64,000 nucleotides of DNA from Pontibacter beigongshangensis (GTDB taxonomy: Bacteria; Bacteroidota; Bacteroidia; Cytophagales; Hymenobacteraceae). The position numbers were made by a program, and so were the translations under genes. Under the pieces are notes generated by a model. That model was given only the letters and a program-made list of their open reading frames with translations. It had not been told where the DNA came from and searched no databases. Of this stretch, positions 17,900 to 26,369 are shown piece by piece; positions within the stretch are counted from its first letter, which is position 1; the number at the start of each line of letters is the position of its first letter. The stretch is from contig NZ_VFSD01000017.1 in NCBI RefSeq assembly GCF_014332515.1, forward strand, positions 83,792 through 147,791, written 5' to 3'.

Positions 17900-19627
17900 A
17901 TGATGATCAAAAACAAATTAACAAGCCGGTTAGTGGTGTTAGTGGGCCTGGCAGGTATCCTGCTTTCTTCCTGTCAGCAGCAAAGCGGAGGTGCTACCAC
18001 TTCTAAGGCTGTAGCCGATACCTTTGATGTGTACGAGGGCGTGGAGTTCGATATGCCCAGAGTGCAGGAGCCAAGCTTTGCTGATAACATTGTAAGCATT
18101 ACTGAATTCGGAGCAGTGGGCGATGGCCTGACCAAAAACACAAAAGCCTTTGAGCAGGCCATAGAGGCGGTGGCAGCCAAAGGGGGCGGCAAAGTAATAA
18201 TTCCGCGTGGCATGTGGCTCACCGGCCCGATAATTCTCAAAAGCAACATCAACCTGCATGCTGAGGCTGGCGCCCTGGTGATTTTCAGCAAAGACTTTGA
18301 TGACTACCCCGTTATAGAAACCAGCTTTGAGGGACTGAATACCTACCGGTGCATTTCGCCTATTTACGGCAAAGACCTGGAAAACATTGCCATTACCGGC
18401 CCGGGTACGTTTGACGGCAATGGCGATGCCTGGCGCACCGTGAAGAAAAGCAAGCTCACCGAGTCGCAGTGGAAAGCCAAGGTGCAGTCAGGCGGCGTGC
18501 TGAGCGACGACGGGCAAATGTGGTACCCTACTGAAATGGCGAAGAAAGGCGACACACCCGGCAGTAATTTCAACGTACCTTTTTACGATACCAAAGAAGA
18601 GTACGAGGCCGTGCGCGACTACCTGCGCCCTGTAATGGTAAGCATCGTGAGCTGCAATAAAGTATTGCTCGACGGACCTACTTTCCAGAACTCTCCTGCC
18701 TGGAACCTGCACCCACTCATGAGCGAAAACGTGATACTGCGCAACCTGAACGTGCGCAACCCCTGGTACTCCCAGAACGGCGATGGCGTAGACCTGGAGT
18801 CGTGCAAAAACGTGCTCATCTACAACAATACGTTTGATGTGGGCGACGATGCCATCTGCTTTAAGTCGGGCAAAGACAAGGACGGCCGCGACCGTGGCAT
18901 GCCCACCGAGAACGTGATCGTGAAAAACAACGTGGTGTACCATGGGCATGGCGGCTTTGTGGTGGGCAGCGAGATGTCGGGCGGCGTAAGGAACGTGCAC
19001 GTATCTAACTGCACCTTTATGGGCACCGACATCGGCCTGCGCTTTAAGAGCACACGCGGCCGAGGCGGCCTGGTAGAGAACATCTACATCTCCAACATCG
19101 ACATGATCAACATCCCGACCCAGGCCATCAGCTTTAACCTTTTCTATGGCGGCAACTCCCCCGTACTGGAAGTAGACCAGCGCGCCGACGACGAGGCCCG
19201 TGACGACAAGCCAGTGCCAGTGTCAAAAGAGACACCATCGTTCAAAGACATCTATATGAAAGACATACGGGTATCGGGTGCAGACGAGGCGCTGGCCCTG
19301 CAGGGCTTGCCAGAGATGAACCTGCAGAACGTGCGCCTGGAGAATGCCGTGCTGAAAGCCAAAAAAGGGATTTCGGCTGTGGATGCTGACGGGATTGAGC
19401 TGAAGAACGTGCAGGTGGTAACAGAGCAAGGCCCCGCCCTCACGATCTACAACAGCAAAAATATACAGGTAAGTGGCTTGACGTACAACGAGACAAAAGA
19501 GCCGGTAGTAAAAGTGCTCGGTCCGCTGACCCAACACGTGAAGCTGGATGCCAAAGATTTTAAGGATATGCAGAAGCAGGTATCAAAAGGGAAAGACCTG
19601 AACGACGCAGCCCTTACCATGGAGTAA
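17900..19627 (+). CDS. Polygalacturonase-type glycoside hydrolase, GH28
   Basis: 575 aa lipoprotein (LAGILLSSC, Cys about 25). The GH28 beta-helix is shown by ITEFGAVGDGLTKNTKAFEQAI, then the catalytic series NGDGVDLESC, VGDDAICFKSG (paired catalytic Asp), GHGGFVVGSE (His) and IGLRFKSTRGRGG (Arg/Lys). GH28 hydrolyses alpha-1,4 bonds of polygalacturonate or rhamnogalacturonan by inversion. The gene is 61 bp downstream of the T9SS pectate lyase and probably co-transcribed with it. A hairpin at 19637-19667 follows the stop. A second GH28 (26370) lies downstream and is only moderately similar, which suggests a different cleavage mode, such as exo versus endo; this cannot be settled by eye. Confidence 0.93.
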   Translation: MMIKNKLTSRLVVLVGLAGILLSSCQQQSGGATTSKAVADTFDVYEGVEFDMPRVQEPSFADNIVSITEFGAVGDGLTKNTKAFEQAIEAVAAKGGGKVIIPRGMWLTGPIILKSNINLHAEAGALVIFSKDFDDYPVIETSFEGLNTYRCISPIYGKDLENIAITGPGTFDGNGDAWRTVKKSKLTESQWKAKVQSGGVLSDDGQMWYPTEMAKKGDTPGSNFNVPFYDTKEEYEAVRDYLRPVMVSIVSCNKVLLDGPTFQNSPAWNLHPLMSENVILRNLNVRNPWYSQNGDGVDLESCKNVLIYNNTFDVGDDAICFKSGKDKDGRDRGMPTENVIVKNNVVYHGHGGFVVGSEMSGGVRNVHVSNCTFMGTDIGLRFKSTRGRGGLVENIYISNIDMINIPTQAISFNLFYGGNSPVLEVDQRADDEARDDKPVPVSKETPSFKDIYMKDIRVSGADEALALQGLPEMNLQNVRLENAVLKAKKGISAVDADGIELKNVQVVTEQGPALTIYNSKNIQVSGLTYNETKEPVVKVLGPLTQHVKLDAKDFKDMQKQVSKGKDLNDAALTME

Positions 19628-20142
19628 ATGAACAATACTGCGCATGAATATCAGGTTCATGCGCAGTAGTTACTTATTCTACAGCAGCAACAACAGCAGC
19701 TTTTTAATGAGCCAATTCTTGATTTGGAGATGAATTATTGTCCCAAATCGTTGGAAGGAGGTATCCATAGGCTTTGGCTAATTGGAGTATACCCCTACAG
19801 GAACTGCCAGGCAGATGAGATAGCCAGGTGCATCAATTCAGAAAAAATGCCAATAGCCATGGCCTTTGCCTCTCACCCACAAGGTCCCTTTGGGATGACA
19901 GAGAAGGGTGAGCATATGGAAGAGACTACATACGATTTGATATTAGTGCTTCGCCAAATTCAAGATTAGAAATTATGGTAGATAAGCTTTCTGGCAGCTT
20001 TATAAGCAGTAATCATTTCTGAAGATCATATGAAAGGAGCACTAGTTTAGTGTTTATGATAGAACAAGTATTCGTTAGCCTTTTAGGTTGCAGGGTATTA
20101 AAAAATTATTAACCTATTTAAACTTAATAACACATTTATTTT
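19628..20142. other. 515-bp gap, no convincing gene
   Basis: After a terminator-like hairpin there is an 81-codon frame at 19724-19969 with no recognisable fold. It includes sequence resembling common Bacteroidota intergenic filler (CACAAGGTCCCTTTGGGATGACA region, 19881-19903), so it is not called as a gene. Confidence 0.6.
19637..19667 (+). terminator. Strong hairpin after GH28, likely terminator
   Basis: Perfect 12-bp stem ACTGCGCATGAA/TTCATGCGCAGT with a 7-base loop, 10 bp after the stop. Only a weak T-rich tail follows. Confidence 0.65.
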
Positions 20143-22875
20143 ATGAAAAGACCTATACACATACCGCAGTTGCTCTTGCTTTTGTGTCTGCTGTTGGCAG
20201 GCTTCAGCAGCACTGCCCAGACCAAACCCTTTAATGCCGACATCGTGGTAGCCCAGGATGGCAGCGGCGATTTTGAGAAAATACAGGCTGCCATAGATGC
20301 TGTGCCCAATAACAGCGACAGGCGCACGGTCATCTACATCAAAAGAGGCCTTTATAATACCGAGAAACTGATGGTGCCCGGCACAAAAAGGAACGTGACC
20401 CTTATTGGCGAGAGCCGCGAAGAAACCATTATCAGCTACCATATCTACGACTGCGCCAGTGGCAAGTGCCCTACCGCCGACGCAGCCAAATGGACCGGCG
20501 ACAACATCCGCACCTCTGCCACCCTCACCTTGCAGGGCGATGGCTTCCGGGCCGAGAACCTGACCATCGAGAACACAGCTGGCCCGGTAGGGCAGGCGCA
20601 GGCCATCACCGTAAAGTCAGATAAGAACGTGTTTGTGAACTGCGACCTGAAAGGCTACCAGGACACCATTTACCTTTGGGATGCCGGCAAACGCACCTAC
20701 TTTGAAAACTGCCTGATCGAGGGCCGCACTGACTATATTTATGGCGCTGGAATTGCGTTCTTTCAGGCTTGTGAAATCCGCAGTTGGGGCGGCGGCTGGA
20801 TTACAGCACCTTCTACGCCTCGTACCCAAACCTACGGCTACGTATTCAACGAGTGCCGCCTGACTTATGCCACCAGCAGCCCACGTTCCGGCGACGATGG
20901 CGAACTGGTTAGGCTGGGCCGCCCATGGCATGAATATCCGCATGTAGTCTGGATGAATTCCGAAATGACAGAGAAGATCCATCCGCAAGGTTGGGGCGAT
21001 ACCTGGAACATGGACTACGCAGCCACCAGCCCCGATCTGAAGCTGTACGAATACAACAACACCGGGCCAGGCGCCGATATGAGCAAGCGTGCCAATTGGG
21101 TTGGTTTGCGCGCCCTTACAGCCGGAGAAGCAGAGAATTATACCGTAGAAAAGGTAATGGCAGGCACCGATAGCTGGAACCCGGCCGCAGAGGCGCCTGT
21201 AGTGCCCTCTTATAACTGGACAGGTGCCGCCGCCACCAAAGGCTGGTTAGTGGCCGAAAACTGGAACCCGGCAGCCGTTCCGGCTACCGGCGAATCAGCC
21301 ACAGTAAGCGGAGAGCACGAAGTGCTGGCAGACGGTGGCAGTTTTGTTGCCGACCTGAACATGGTAAACGGAGCTGTGCTGCGGGTAACCGGAAACAGCA
21401 CCGTAACCTATCTTTCTATCGGCGGTTCAGCAATCCGTGCGGCTGAAGAAGTGACACTGGCTGGCAAAATTTCGACTAAAGAAGCCAACACCTTTGGCGT
21501 AACCGGCACACTTACCCTGGATGCGGCACTGGCTGGCGTGCATAACCTGACAAAAGAAGGCAATGGCCTGCTGGTGCTGGCCGCCAACAACACAGACTAC
21601 TCTGGTGCCTGGACCATCAGCGCCGGTACACTGCAGGCAAAGGCTGCCAACTCATTGGGCAGAGGCAGTGTGAACATAAGCAGCGGTGCCACCCTTGCCA
21701 TCGATAACGACGGGGCGCTGCAGCCAACCTCGCAGTTGCGTGTAGCAGCAGGTGCTGCGCTGGTGCTCAACGCCGACGTTACCCTGAGTGAGTTCTTCAT
21801 CGGTAGCGACATGCAGGCCATGGGCGAATATACGGCCACGACACATCCGGACCTGATCAGTGGGACTGGTAAAGTGATTGTAGGCCGGCCAGGCTCCTTT
21901 ACTTTTGTGGGAGGCGCCAACGGCAACTGGGATAACGCGGCCCATTATTCGCCGCAACTATTGCCGGAGGCCGGAGAGACCGTATACGTGAACCGGGAAA
22001 TTGAAACAACTGGTGAGCCTTTCCCGGCTAAAATGGTGTTGCAGCCGGCAGGCAACCTGCGTATGCGCGGCAACCATGCCGTAACCGGAGAAGTGGAAAT
22101 GGAAGCAGGCTCCCGCATAACCTATGCCACCGGCGGAACCGGCTTTTCGCTGAATGCGCCCATTAATGTGCTCGGCGATGTTACTATGCAAATGAGCAGC
22201 AACAATGCGGCTGGTAATGCGCTCACACTGCTGGGCAACTTAAGAGGAGGAGCCAAGGTGACAGCCTTCAACAACCGGAATGAGCAGGTAACAGCCACTT
22301 TAATATTGAGCGGCGACAACAGCGGTTTTTCCGGTACCTGGGATGCCACCAGGCCAAGCAGCAACGCCGCATCGGTTACTCGCCTAGAAGGCACGAGCGC
22401 CTTTGCTTTCGGAAGCGGTCAGATAGAGGTTGGCGCTAACAACAAGGTTCTTTTCAGCCACGAGAAAAGTGCCGGCGACGAACTGAAACTGGTAACCAGC
22501 GGTACGGGCAAAGCTGTGTTGAACACCAGAGTAAGCGTTATTAAATTTATACACAATGGGGTAGAAATGCCAGCCGGTATTTACACAGCAGCATCGCACC
22601 CTGCTCTTTTCGAAGGACCAGGCGCCCTGGAGGTGGCTACCATTGTGTCTGTGGCTGCTGAGCTGGAAAAACAACCTGTCCGTTACGCTGATAAGACCTT
22701 GTACCTTACCGGTTCACGCACTGCAGTTACAGTTTACTCCATTACTGGTGCGGTGGTTCAGAAAGAAACCAGCGACAAGGCTATCTCTTTTAAAGGCTAC
22801 AAGCCTGGACTTTACGTTGCCCGCTACTTTGTAGATGGTAAGCACGGATCTGCCAAAGTGCTGATCCGAAAATAA
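20143..22875 (+). CDS. Large pectin methylesterase: CE8 + beta-strand repeat region + T9SS tail
   Basis: 910 aa. After a signal peptide (LLLLLCLLLAGFSSTAQ), residues about 30-345 are a CE8 domain: GSGDFEKIQAAIDAVP, GPVGQAQAITVKSDK, LKGYQDTIYLWDAG, GRTDYIYGAGIAFF and RLGRPWHEY, with both catalytic Asp and the Arg in place. Residues about 350-830 hold two linker-type repeats (NWTGAAATKGWLVAENW; FVGGANGNWDNAAHY) and autotransporter-type beta-strand repeats (LTKEGNGLLVLAANNTDYSG). The last 70 residues resemble a T9SS sorting domain (VYSITGAVVQKETSD, GYKPGLYVARY). Compared with the 327-aa CE8 at 14626 it is almost three times longer, and its tail predicts export to the outside, so the two esterases probably work in different compartments. 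A perfect terminator hairpin follows. Confidence 0.92.
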   Translation: MKRPIHIPQLLLLLCLLLAGFSSTAQTKPFNADIVVAQDGSGDFEKIQAAIDAVPNNSDRRTVIYIKRGLYNTEKLMVPGTKRNVTLIGESREETIISYHIYDCASGKCPTADAAKWTGDNIRTSATLTLQGDGFRAENLTIENTAGPVGQAQAITVKSDKNVFVNCDLKGYQDTIYLWDAGKRTYFENCLIEGRTDYIYGAGIAFFQACEIRSWGGGWITAPSTPRTQTYGYVFNECRLTYATSSPRSGDDGELVRLGRPWHEYPHVVWMNSEMTEKIHPQGWGDTWNMDYAATSPDLKLYEYNNTGPGADMSKRANWVGLRALTAGEAENYTVEKVMAGTDSWNPAAEAPVVPSYNWTGAAATKGWLVAENWNPAAVPATGESATVSGEHEVLADGGSFVADLNMVNGAVLRVTGNSTVTYLSIGGSAIRAAEEVTLAGKISTKEANTFGVTGTLTLDAALAGVHNLTKEGNGLLVLAANNTDYSGAWTISAGTLQAKAANSLGRGSVNISSGATLAIDNDGALQPTSQLRVAAGAALVLNADVTLSEFFIGSDMQAMGEYTATTHPDLISGTGKVIVGRPGSFTFVGGANGNWDNAAHYSPQLLPEAGETVYVNREIETTGEPFPAKMVLQPAGNLRMRGNHAVTGEVEMEAGSRITYATGGTGFSLNAPINVLGDVTMQMSSNNAAGNALTLLGNLRGGAKVTAFNNRNEQVTATLILSGDNSGFSGTWDATRPSSNAASVTRLEGTSAFAFGSGQIEVGANNKVLFSHEKSAGDELKLVTSGTGKAVLNTRVSVIKFIHNGVEMPAGIYTAASHPALFEGPGALEVATIVSVAAELEKQPVRYADKTLYLTGSRTAVTVYSITGAVVQKETSDKAISFKGYKPGLYVARYFVDGKHGSAKVLIRK

Positions 22876-22891
22876 CTCACTTTTTACTTCT

Positions 22892-22928
22892 AAACCACGT
22901 GGCGCTGTTCTGCAGCGCCACGTGGTTT
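22892..22928 (+). terminator. Intrinsic terminator after the large CE8 gene
   Basis: 16-bp perfect stem (22892-22907 with 22913-22928; starts AAACCACGTGGCGCTG), loop TTCTG, ending in GGTTTTCC, 17 bp after the stop. Confidence 0.85.
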
Positions 22929-23084
22929 TCCTTCCTGATCCAGCAGTAGATAGAAGAATTGATCTGAAAACAGCCTCAGATTTATCTTGTTAAAGCTGTT
23001 AAAACGAGTTCAACTATTCAATAATGATGAATCAGGTGAAAAAGGCTTCTCGTATTATCAGGAAGCAGGTTTATGTTAATTTCT

Positions 23085-23120
23085 AATTTTGAATTTCTAA
23101 TTTTTAATTCGGCGTAGCCC
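23085..23120 (+). repeat. AT-rich intergenic filler ending in GGCGTAGCC
   Basis: AATTTCTAATTTTTAATTC followed by GGCGTAGCC. Similar stretches occur at 48375-48405 (plus) and 26120-26160 (minus). Origin unclear; seen just before the CE12 gene. Confidence 0.5.
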
Positions 23121-23135
23121 CTTAACCTTCCTTCC

Positions 23136-23960
23136 ATGAACAGAATAGTAGCAGGCATGCTGGTGTTGGGTATCTGCCTCATCGGCATGTCCTTTATGCC
23201 GCAGAAAAAGAAAATAACCACTGTGTACCTGATCGGCGACTCTACCGTGGCCGATTACACCGATTACGATGGCGAAGATTATAGGAGCACCCGTTACCCG
23301 GTTACTGGCTGGGGGCAGGTGTTTCAGCCCTTTCTGCGCCCCGACAGCCTCACCAAAGTAAGGCACCTGATCAAGACCGACAGTGCGGTGGTGGCAGACA
23401 AGGCCAGGGGAGGCCGCAGCACCCGCACCTTTTTTGAGGAAGGGCGTTGGGCAGCTGTGTACAAGGAACTGCAGAAAAATGATGTGGTCATGATTCAGTT
23501 CGGGCACAACGATGCGGCCCAAAACAAACCGGAGCGCTACGTGAACATACAAGGCTACAAAGAGTATCTGAGGCTGTTCGTAAACCAGACCCGCGAAAAA
23601 GGCGGCATCCCGGTTCTGCTCACGCCAGTGGCCCGCAACTACCCCTGGCAGAACGGGAAACTGACCAACGTGCACGGCGACTACCCGCAGGCAGTGCAGG
23701 AGGTGGCAAAGGAGCTAAATGTGTACCTGCTGGACCTGAACCAACGATCTATGGACGCTTTCACGGCGAAAGGGCAGGAGTACGTAACGGAGCACTATTT
23801 TATGAACCTGCCAGCCGGCAAGTACAAAGCCTATCCCGAAGGACAGAAAGACAACACGCACTTTCAGCCGGAAGGAGGCAAAGCCGTGGCGCAGCTGGTA
23901 TTTGACGGCATGAAGCAACTGAAACTGCCACAGGCAAGCACAAAAACGAAGGAGAAGTAG
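23136..23960 (+). CDS. Rhamnogalacturonan/pectin acetylesterase, CE12 (SGNH hydrolase)
   Basis: 274 aa. A short N-terminal hydrophobic segment (VAGMLVLGICLIGMSF) is a signal peptide or anchor. SGNH blocks are complete: VYLIGDSTVADY (nucleophile Ser36), DKARGGRSTRTFFEEG (oxyanion Gly), MIQFGHNDAAQN (Asn) and the C-terminal DNTHFQPEGG with the Asp-His pair. CE12 removes acetyl groups from the galacturonate backbone of rhamnogalacturonan or homogalacturonan and opens it to lyases. The gene stands alone between a terminator (22892-22928) and a 437-bp gap, so it may have its own promoter. RhgT/YesT-type function is well supported; exact acetyl position is not. Confidence 0.92.
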   Translation: MNRIVAGMLVLGICLIGMSFMPQKKKITTVYLIGDSTVADYTDYDGEDYRSTRYPVTGWGQVFQPFLRPDSLTKVRHLIKTDSAVVADKARGGRSTRTFFEEGRWAAVYKELQKNDVVMIQFGHNDAAQNKPERYVNIQGYKEYLRLFVNQTREKGGIPVLLTPVARNYPWQNGKLTNVHGDYPQAVQEVAKELNVYLLDLNQRSMDAFTAKGQEYVTEHYFMNLPAGKYKAYPEGQKDNTHFQPEGGKAVAQLVFDGMKQLKLPQASTKTKEK

Positions 23961-23998
23961 GCTCATAATCCAAAGGCGCGGAGCAGCAGTTGTTCAAT

Positions 23999-24030
23999 AC
24001 CTCCGAAGGGGCTTTTTGATTAGAATAATT
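23999..24030 (+). repeat. Repeat family A, copy 4
   Basis: ACCTCCGAAGGGGC core, TTTTTGATTAGAATAATT tail, with GCAGCAG before it. Confidence 0.8.
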
Positions 24031-24064
24031 GAATAAGTAAGAATAATATTTTTCGGGTATCTTT

Positions 24065-24122
24065 AAACAGAAATCATCCCCTCCGCGAGCTGAAAGCTCA
24101 TAAGAGGGGGTGATTTCTGTTT
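24065..24122. repeat. Long two-part hairpin
   Basis: Outer arms start AAACAGAAATCA and end TGATTTCTGTTT, with CCCCTC/GAGGGG pairing inside them and a separate small stem GAGCTGAAAGCTC at the apex (24087-24099). No T-run follows; a terminator, cruciform or element remnant are all possible. Confidence 0.7.
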
Positions 24123-24322
24123 CCATAAGTTACTCTGAATAACAGCTTCAAGGACAATCGGTACATTTCATTTTCTGAGTGCCGGAAGGAAATATGGTTA
24201 GCTCAGAACTCGGAAGCGGGCATCAGCCGCAAATCCGGCTGCCTGACAAATAGAAGTTTTTCTGTCAGCGTAAAAATCGTGTATTAATCCGGCGCTGGTT
24301 CGCATTTCAGATTAATATAATG

Positions 24323-24330
24323 TAAATTTG
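24323..24330 (+). promoter_or_regulatory. Candidate Bacteroidota -7 promoter box
   Basis: TAAATTTG matches TAnnTTTG, 68 bp before the esterase start codon. The -33 element is not clear. Confidence 0.4.
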
Positions 24331-24398
24331 ACTAGATACATCCTGTTTAGTTTTAGGATATTTATTCTAAAGCCGATGCCGAAATTTAGCCAGCCATT

Positions 24399-25631
24399 AT
24401 GTCCCTAAACCTTTTCTGCTTCCTACCGGGTCTTCGAAAAACGATTCTCTGGCTCCTGTTGCCGTTAGTTGCTTCATCTGGCCTGCTCGCCCAGCAAACC
24501 ACCTCCGACATCGGCAACTTTTACCCGATCATCAGCTCCTACGCTGCTAAAGACAACAATCGCCTGAGTTACCTGGCCAGGAACTGGAAAAACGAGAAAA
24601 AGTGGCGAAATACCGCCAAAGCGAAACTGCACGAGCTGCTGGCCTTTGACCCTGTACCGGCTCCCCTGAACTCCGAAGTACTTGATTCTACCAAAAGAGA
24701 TGGCTACACCCAGTACCTGGTGCGCTACAACCTGAATGCGCTTCAAAAAACCGAAGCCTTTTTGCTGATTCCGGATAACCTGACCAAACCTGCCCCGGCT
24801 GTGATAGCCCTTCATGACCACGGCGGGTTTTACTTTTACGGGAAGGAGAAGCACACCCTGACAGACAACCAACCACCCCTGCTGGTGGAGTATGTGCAGA
24901 ACCTCTACGAAGGGCGCTACTACGCCGATGAGCTGGCAAAGCGCGGTTTTGTGGTGCTCTGCCCCGATGCCATGTACTTTGGCTCTCAGAAGCTGCAGCC
25001 GGAAACGGTGAGTCCGCAATTCACCAAAACCCTGCTAAACACGAGCTACGAGAGCGAAAGCAAGCGTATCAGAGCCTATAATAAATTTGCCAACTCGCAC
25101 GAAATCCCCCTCAACAAAACCATTCTTGCCTCCGGCACCACCTGGCTCGGCATGATCGCGCAGGGCGATCGTGTGGCCGTAGATTTTCTGCTTTCCCGGC
25201 CGGAGGTGGACCCGGAGAAGATCGGTTGCATCGGGCTTTCGCTGGGCGGCTTGCGCAGCACCTATTTGTTTGGGCTCGATGCCAGAATCAAGACGGGCGT
25301 GGTGGCTGCTTTTTCTACCACGTTCGAGCACATGCTCCAGGAGCACACCCGCCACACCTGGATGATGTATGTGCCACGCCAGCACAGGTTCCTCGACCTG
25401 CCCGATGTGGCCTCGCTCAATGCGCCAAGGCCGCTGCTGATCCTGAACTGCAAGCAGGACAAACTCTTCAACATAGCCGGCATGCAGGCAGCCGAAACCA
25501 AACTGGCTGTTATCTATGCCAAGATGAAAGCTCCCGATAGATTTAAGTGCAACTACTACGACGTGCCCCACTCCATGAGCATACAAATGCAGGACGATGC
25601 CTTTGCCTGGCTGGAGCGCTGGCTAAAATAG
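24399..25631 (+). CDS. Secreted alpha/beta-hydrolase, putative carbohydrate esterase
   Basis: 410 aa with a signal peptide (LLLPLVASSGLLAQ). The alpha/beta-hydrolase fold is seen in PAPAVIALHDHGGFYFYGKEK (oxyanion HDHGG), the nucleophile elbow IGLSLGGLRS with Ser281, PLLILNCKQDKLF (acid Asp region) and VPHSM (His). It resembles the Abhydrolase_7/acetyl-xylan-esterase-like group that accompanies plant-wall loci. In a pectin locus it may remove acetyl or other ester groups, but the substrate cannot be read from the sequence. It is followed after 88 bp by the VOC gene. Confidence 0.8.
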   Translation: MSLNLFCFLPGLRKTILWLLLPLVASSGLLAQQTTSDIGNFYPIISSYAAKDNNRLSYLARNWKNEKKWRNTAKAKLHELLAFDPVPAPLNSEVLDSTKRDGYTQYLVRYNLNALQKTEAFLLIPDNLTKPAPAVIALHDHGGFYFYGKEKHTLTDNQPPLLVEYVQNLYEGRYYADELAKRGFVVLCPDAMYFGSQKLQPETVSPQFTKTLLNTSYESESKRIRAYNKFANSHEIPLNKTILASGTTWLGMIAQGDRVAVDFLLSRPEVDPEKIGCIGLSLGGLRSTYLFGLDARIKTGVVAAFSTTFEHMLQEHTRHTWMMYVPRQHRFLDLPDVASLNAPRPLLILNCKQDKLFNIAGMQAAETKLAVIYAKMKAPDRFKCNYYDVPHSMSIQMQDDAFAWLERWLK

Positions 25632-25648
25632 CAGCAGCAGGAATAGCA

Positions 25649-25679
25649 GCTCCGGAGGGCCGTTTTCATTTAAATAATT
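25649..25679 (+). repeat. Repeat family A, copy 5
   Basis: GCTCCGGAGGGCC core, TTTTCATTTAAATAATT tail, directly preceded by GCAGCAGCAGGAATAGCA; sits in the 88-bp space between the esterase and VOC genes. Confidence 0.85.
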
Positions 25680-25719
25680 TACCCACTAAATCACTGAATC
25701 AATCACTCAAAATAAAGAT

Positions 25720-26118
25720 ATGAAATTAGAACACTTTGCCGTGAACGTAGAAGACCCGATCGCCATGGTCGACTGGTATGCCGAGCACCTGGGCATGAAG
25801 GTGGTAAAACAGGTGAAAGAAGCTCCGTTTATGGCTTTCCTGGCCGATGACAGCGGCCGCATTATGATAGAGGTGTACCGCAACCCGGCAGACAAGGTAC
25901 CTCCGTACCGCGACATGGACCCGCTGCTGGTGCACCTGGCCTTTGTATCGGAAGATCCGGATGCCGACAAGGCACGCCTGCAGCAGGCAGGAGCAACCGA
26001 GGTGTCTGACACCAAACTGGACGACGGCTCGCACCTGGTGATGATGCGCGACCCCTGGGGGCTGGCTGTACAGCTCTGCAAACGCGGCAAACCCATGCTC
26101 ACCGAACGGGAAAACTAA
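25720..26118 (+). CDS. VOC-superfamily (glyoxalase-like) protein
   Basis: 132 aa, two beta-alpha-beta-beta-beta modules: residues 1-55 starting KLEHFAVNVEDPIAMVDWYAEHLG and residues 69-122 starting LLVHLAFVSEDP. The usual metal-ligand positions are His5, Glu51 and His72, but the fourth is Gln118 (LAVQL) rather than Glu, so metal binding may be altered. VOC proteins include isomerases, dioxygenases and lyases, and no specific reaction is supported here. Its place between an esterase and a polygalacturonase suggests a role in handling a small sugar-acid product (inference). No signal peptide, so cytoplasmic. Confidence 0.85.
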   Translation: MKLEHFAVNVEDPIAMVDWYAEHLGMKVVKQVKEAPFMAFLADDSGRIMIEVYRNPADKVPPYRDMDPLLVHLAFVSEDPDADKARLQQAGATEVSDTKLDDGSHLVMMRDPWGLAVQLCKRGKPMLTEREN

Positions 26119-26369
26119 GGCTACGCCACTTTGGGAAATTCAAAGTTCAAAATTAGAAATGATCATGGCGCGAGTGTCCTCGCTTGTGACTGCTATTCCG
26201 CGGCCTCCGGCCGTATGGGAAATGAAGATATTATCTAACAAAATATCTGCTTTTGCACCAGAAATTAGTGGAGTTCTCAAACATGATGGGCGAGTTTCAA
26301 GGGCATAAATAATTTTGAATTTCTAATTTAACTAAGTATCAGTTACATCAACCTAAAAACAAGATAAAC
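26119..26369. other. 250-bp gap with repeat B and AT-rich filler
   Basis: Contains GGCTACGCC plus AATTCAAAATTAGAAAT filler on the minus strand and family B copy 2. No gene. Confidence 0.6.
26164..26206 (-). repeat. Repeat family B, copy 2
   Basis: On the minus strand: GAGGCCGCGGAATAGCAGTC, then ACAAGCGAGGAC and ACTCGCGCCATG. Matches the copy at 38365-38408 with only a few mismatches over about 43 bp. Confidence 0.75.

Larger units (their letters stand above)
23961..24398. other. 437-bp gap with repeat, large hairpin and promoter candidate
   Basis: Holds family A copy 4, a 58-bp interrupted hairpin (24065-24122) and a TAAATTTG promoter-like box (24323-24330). No gene seen. Confidence 0.65.

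Noticed and set aside
19724..19969. 81-codon plus-strand frame after the first GH28
   Set aside because: No fold or family pattern, and part of it matches the kind of intergenic filler common in these genomes.
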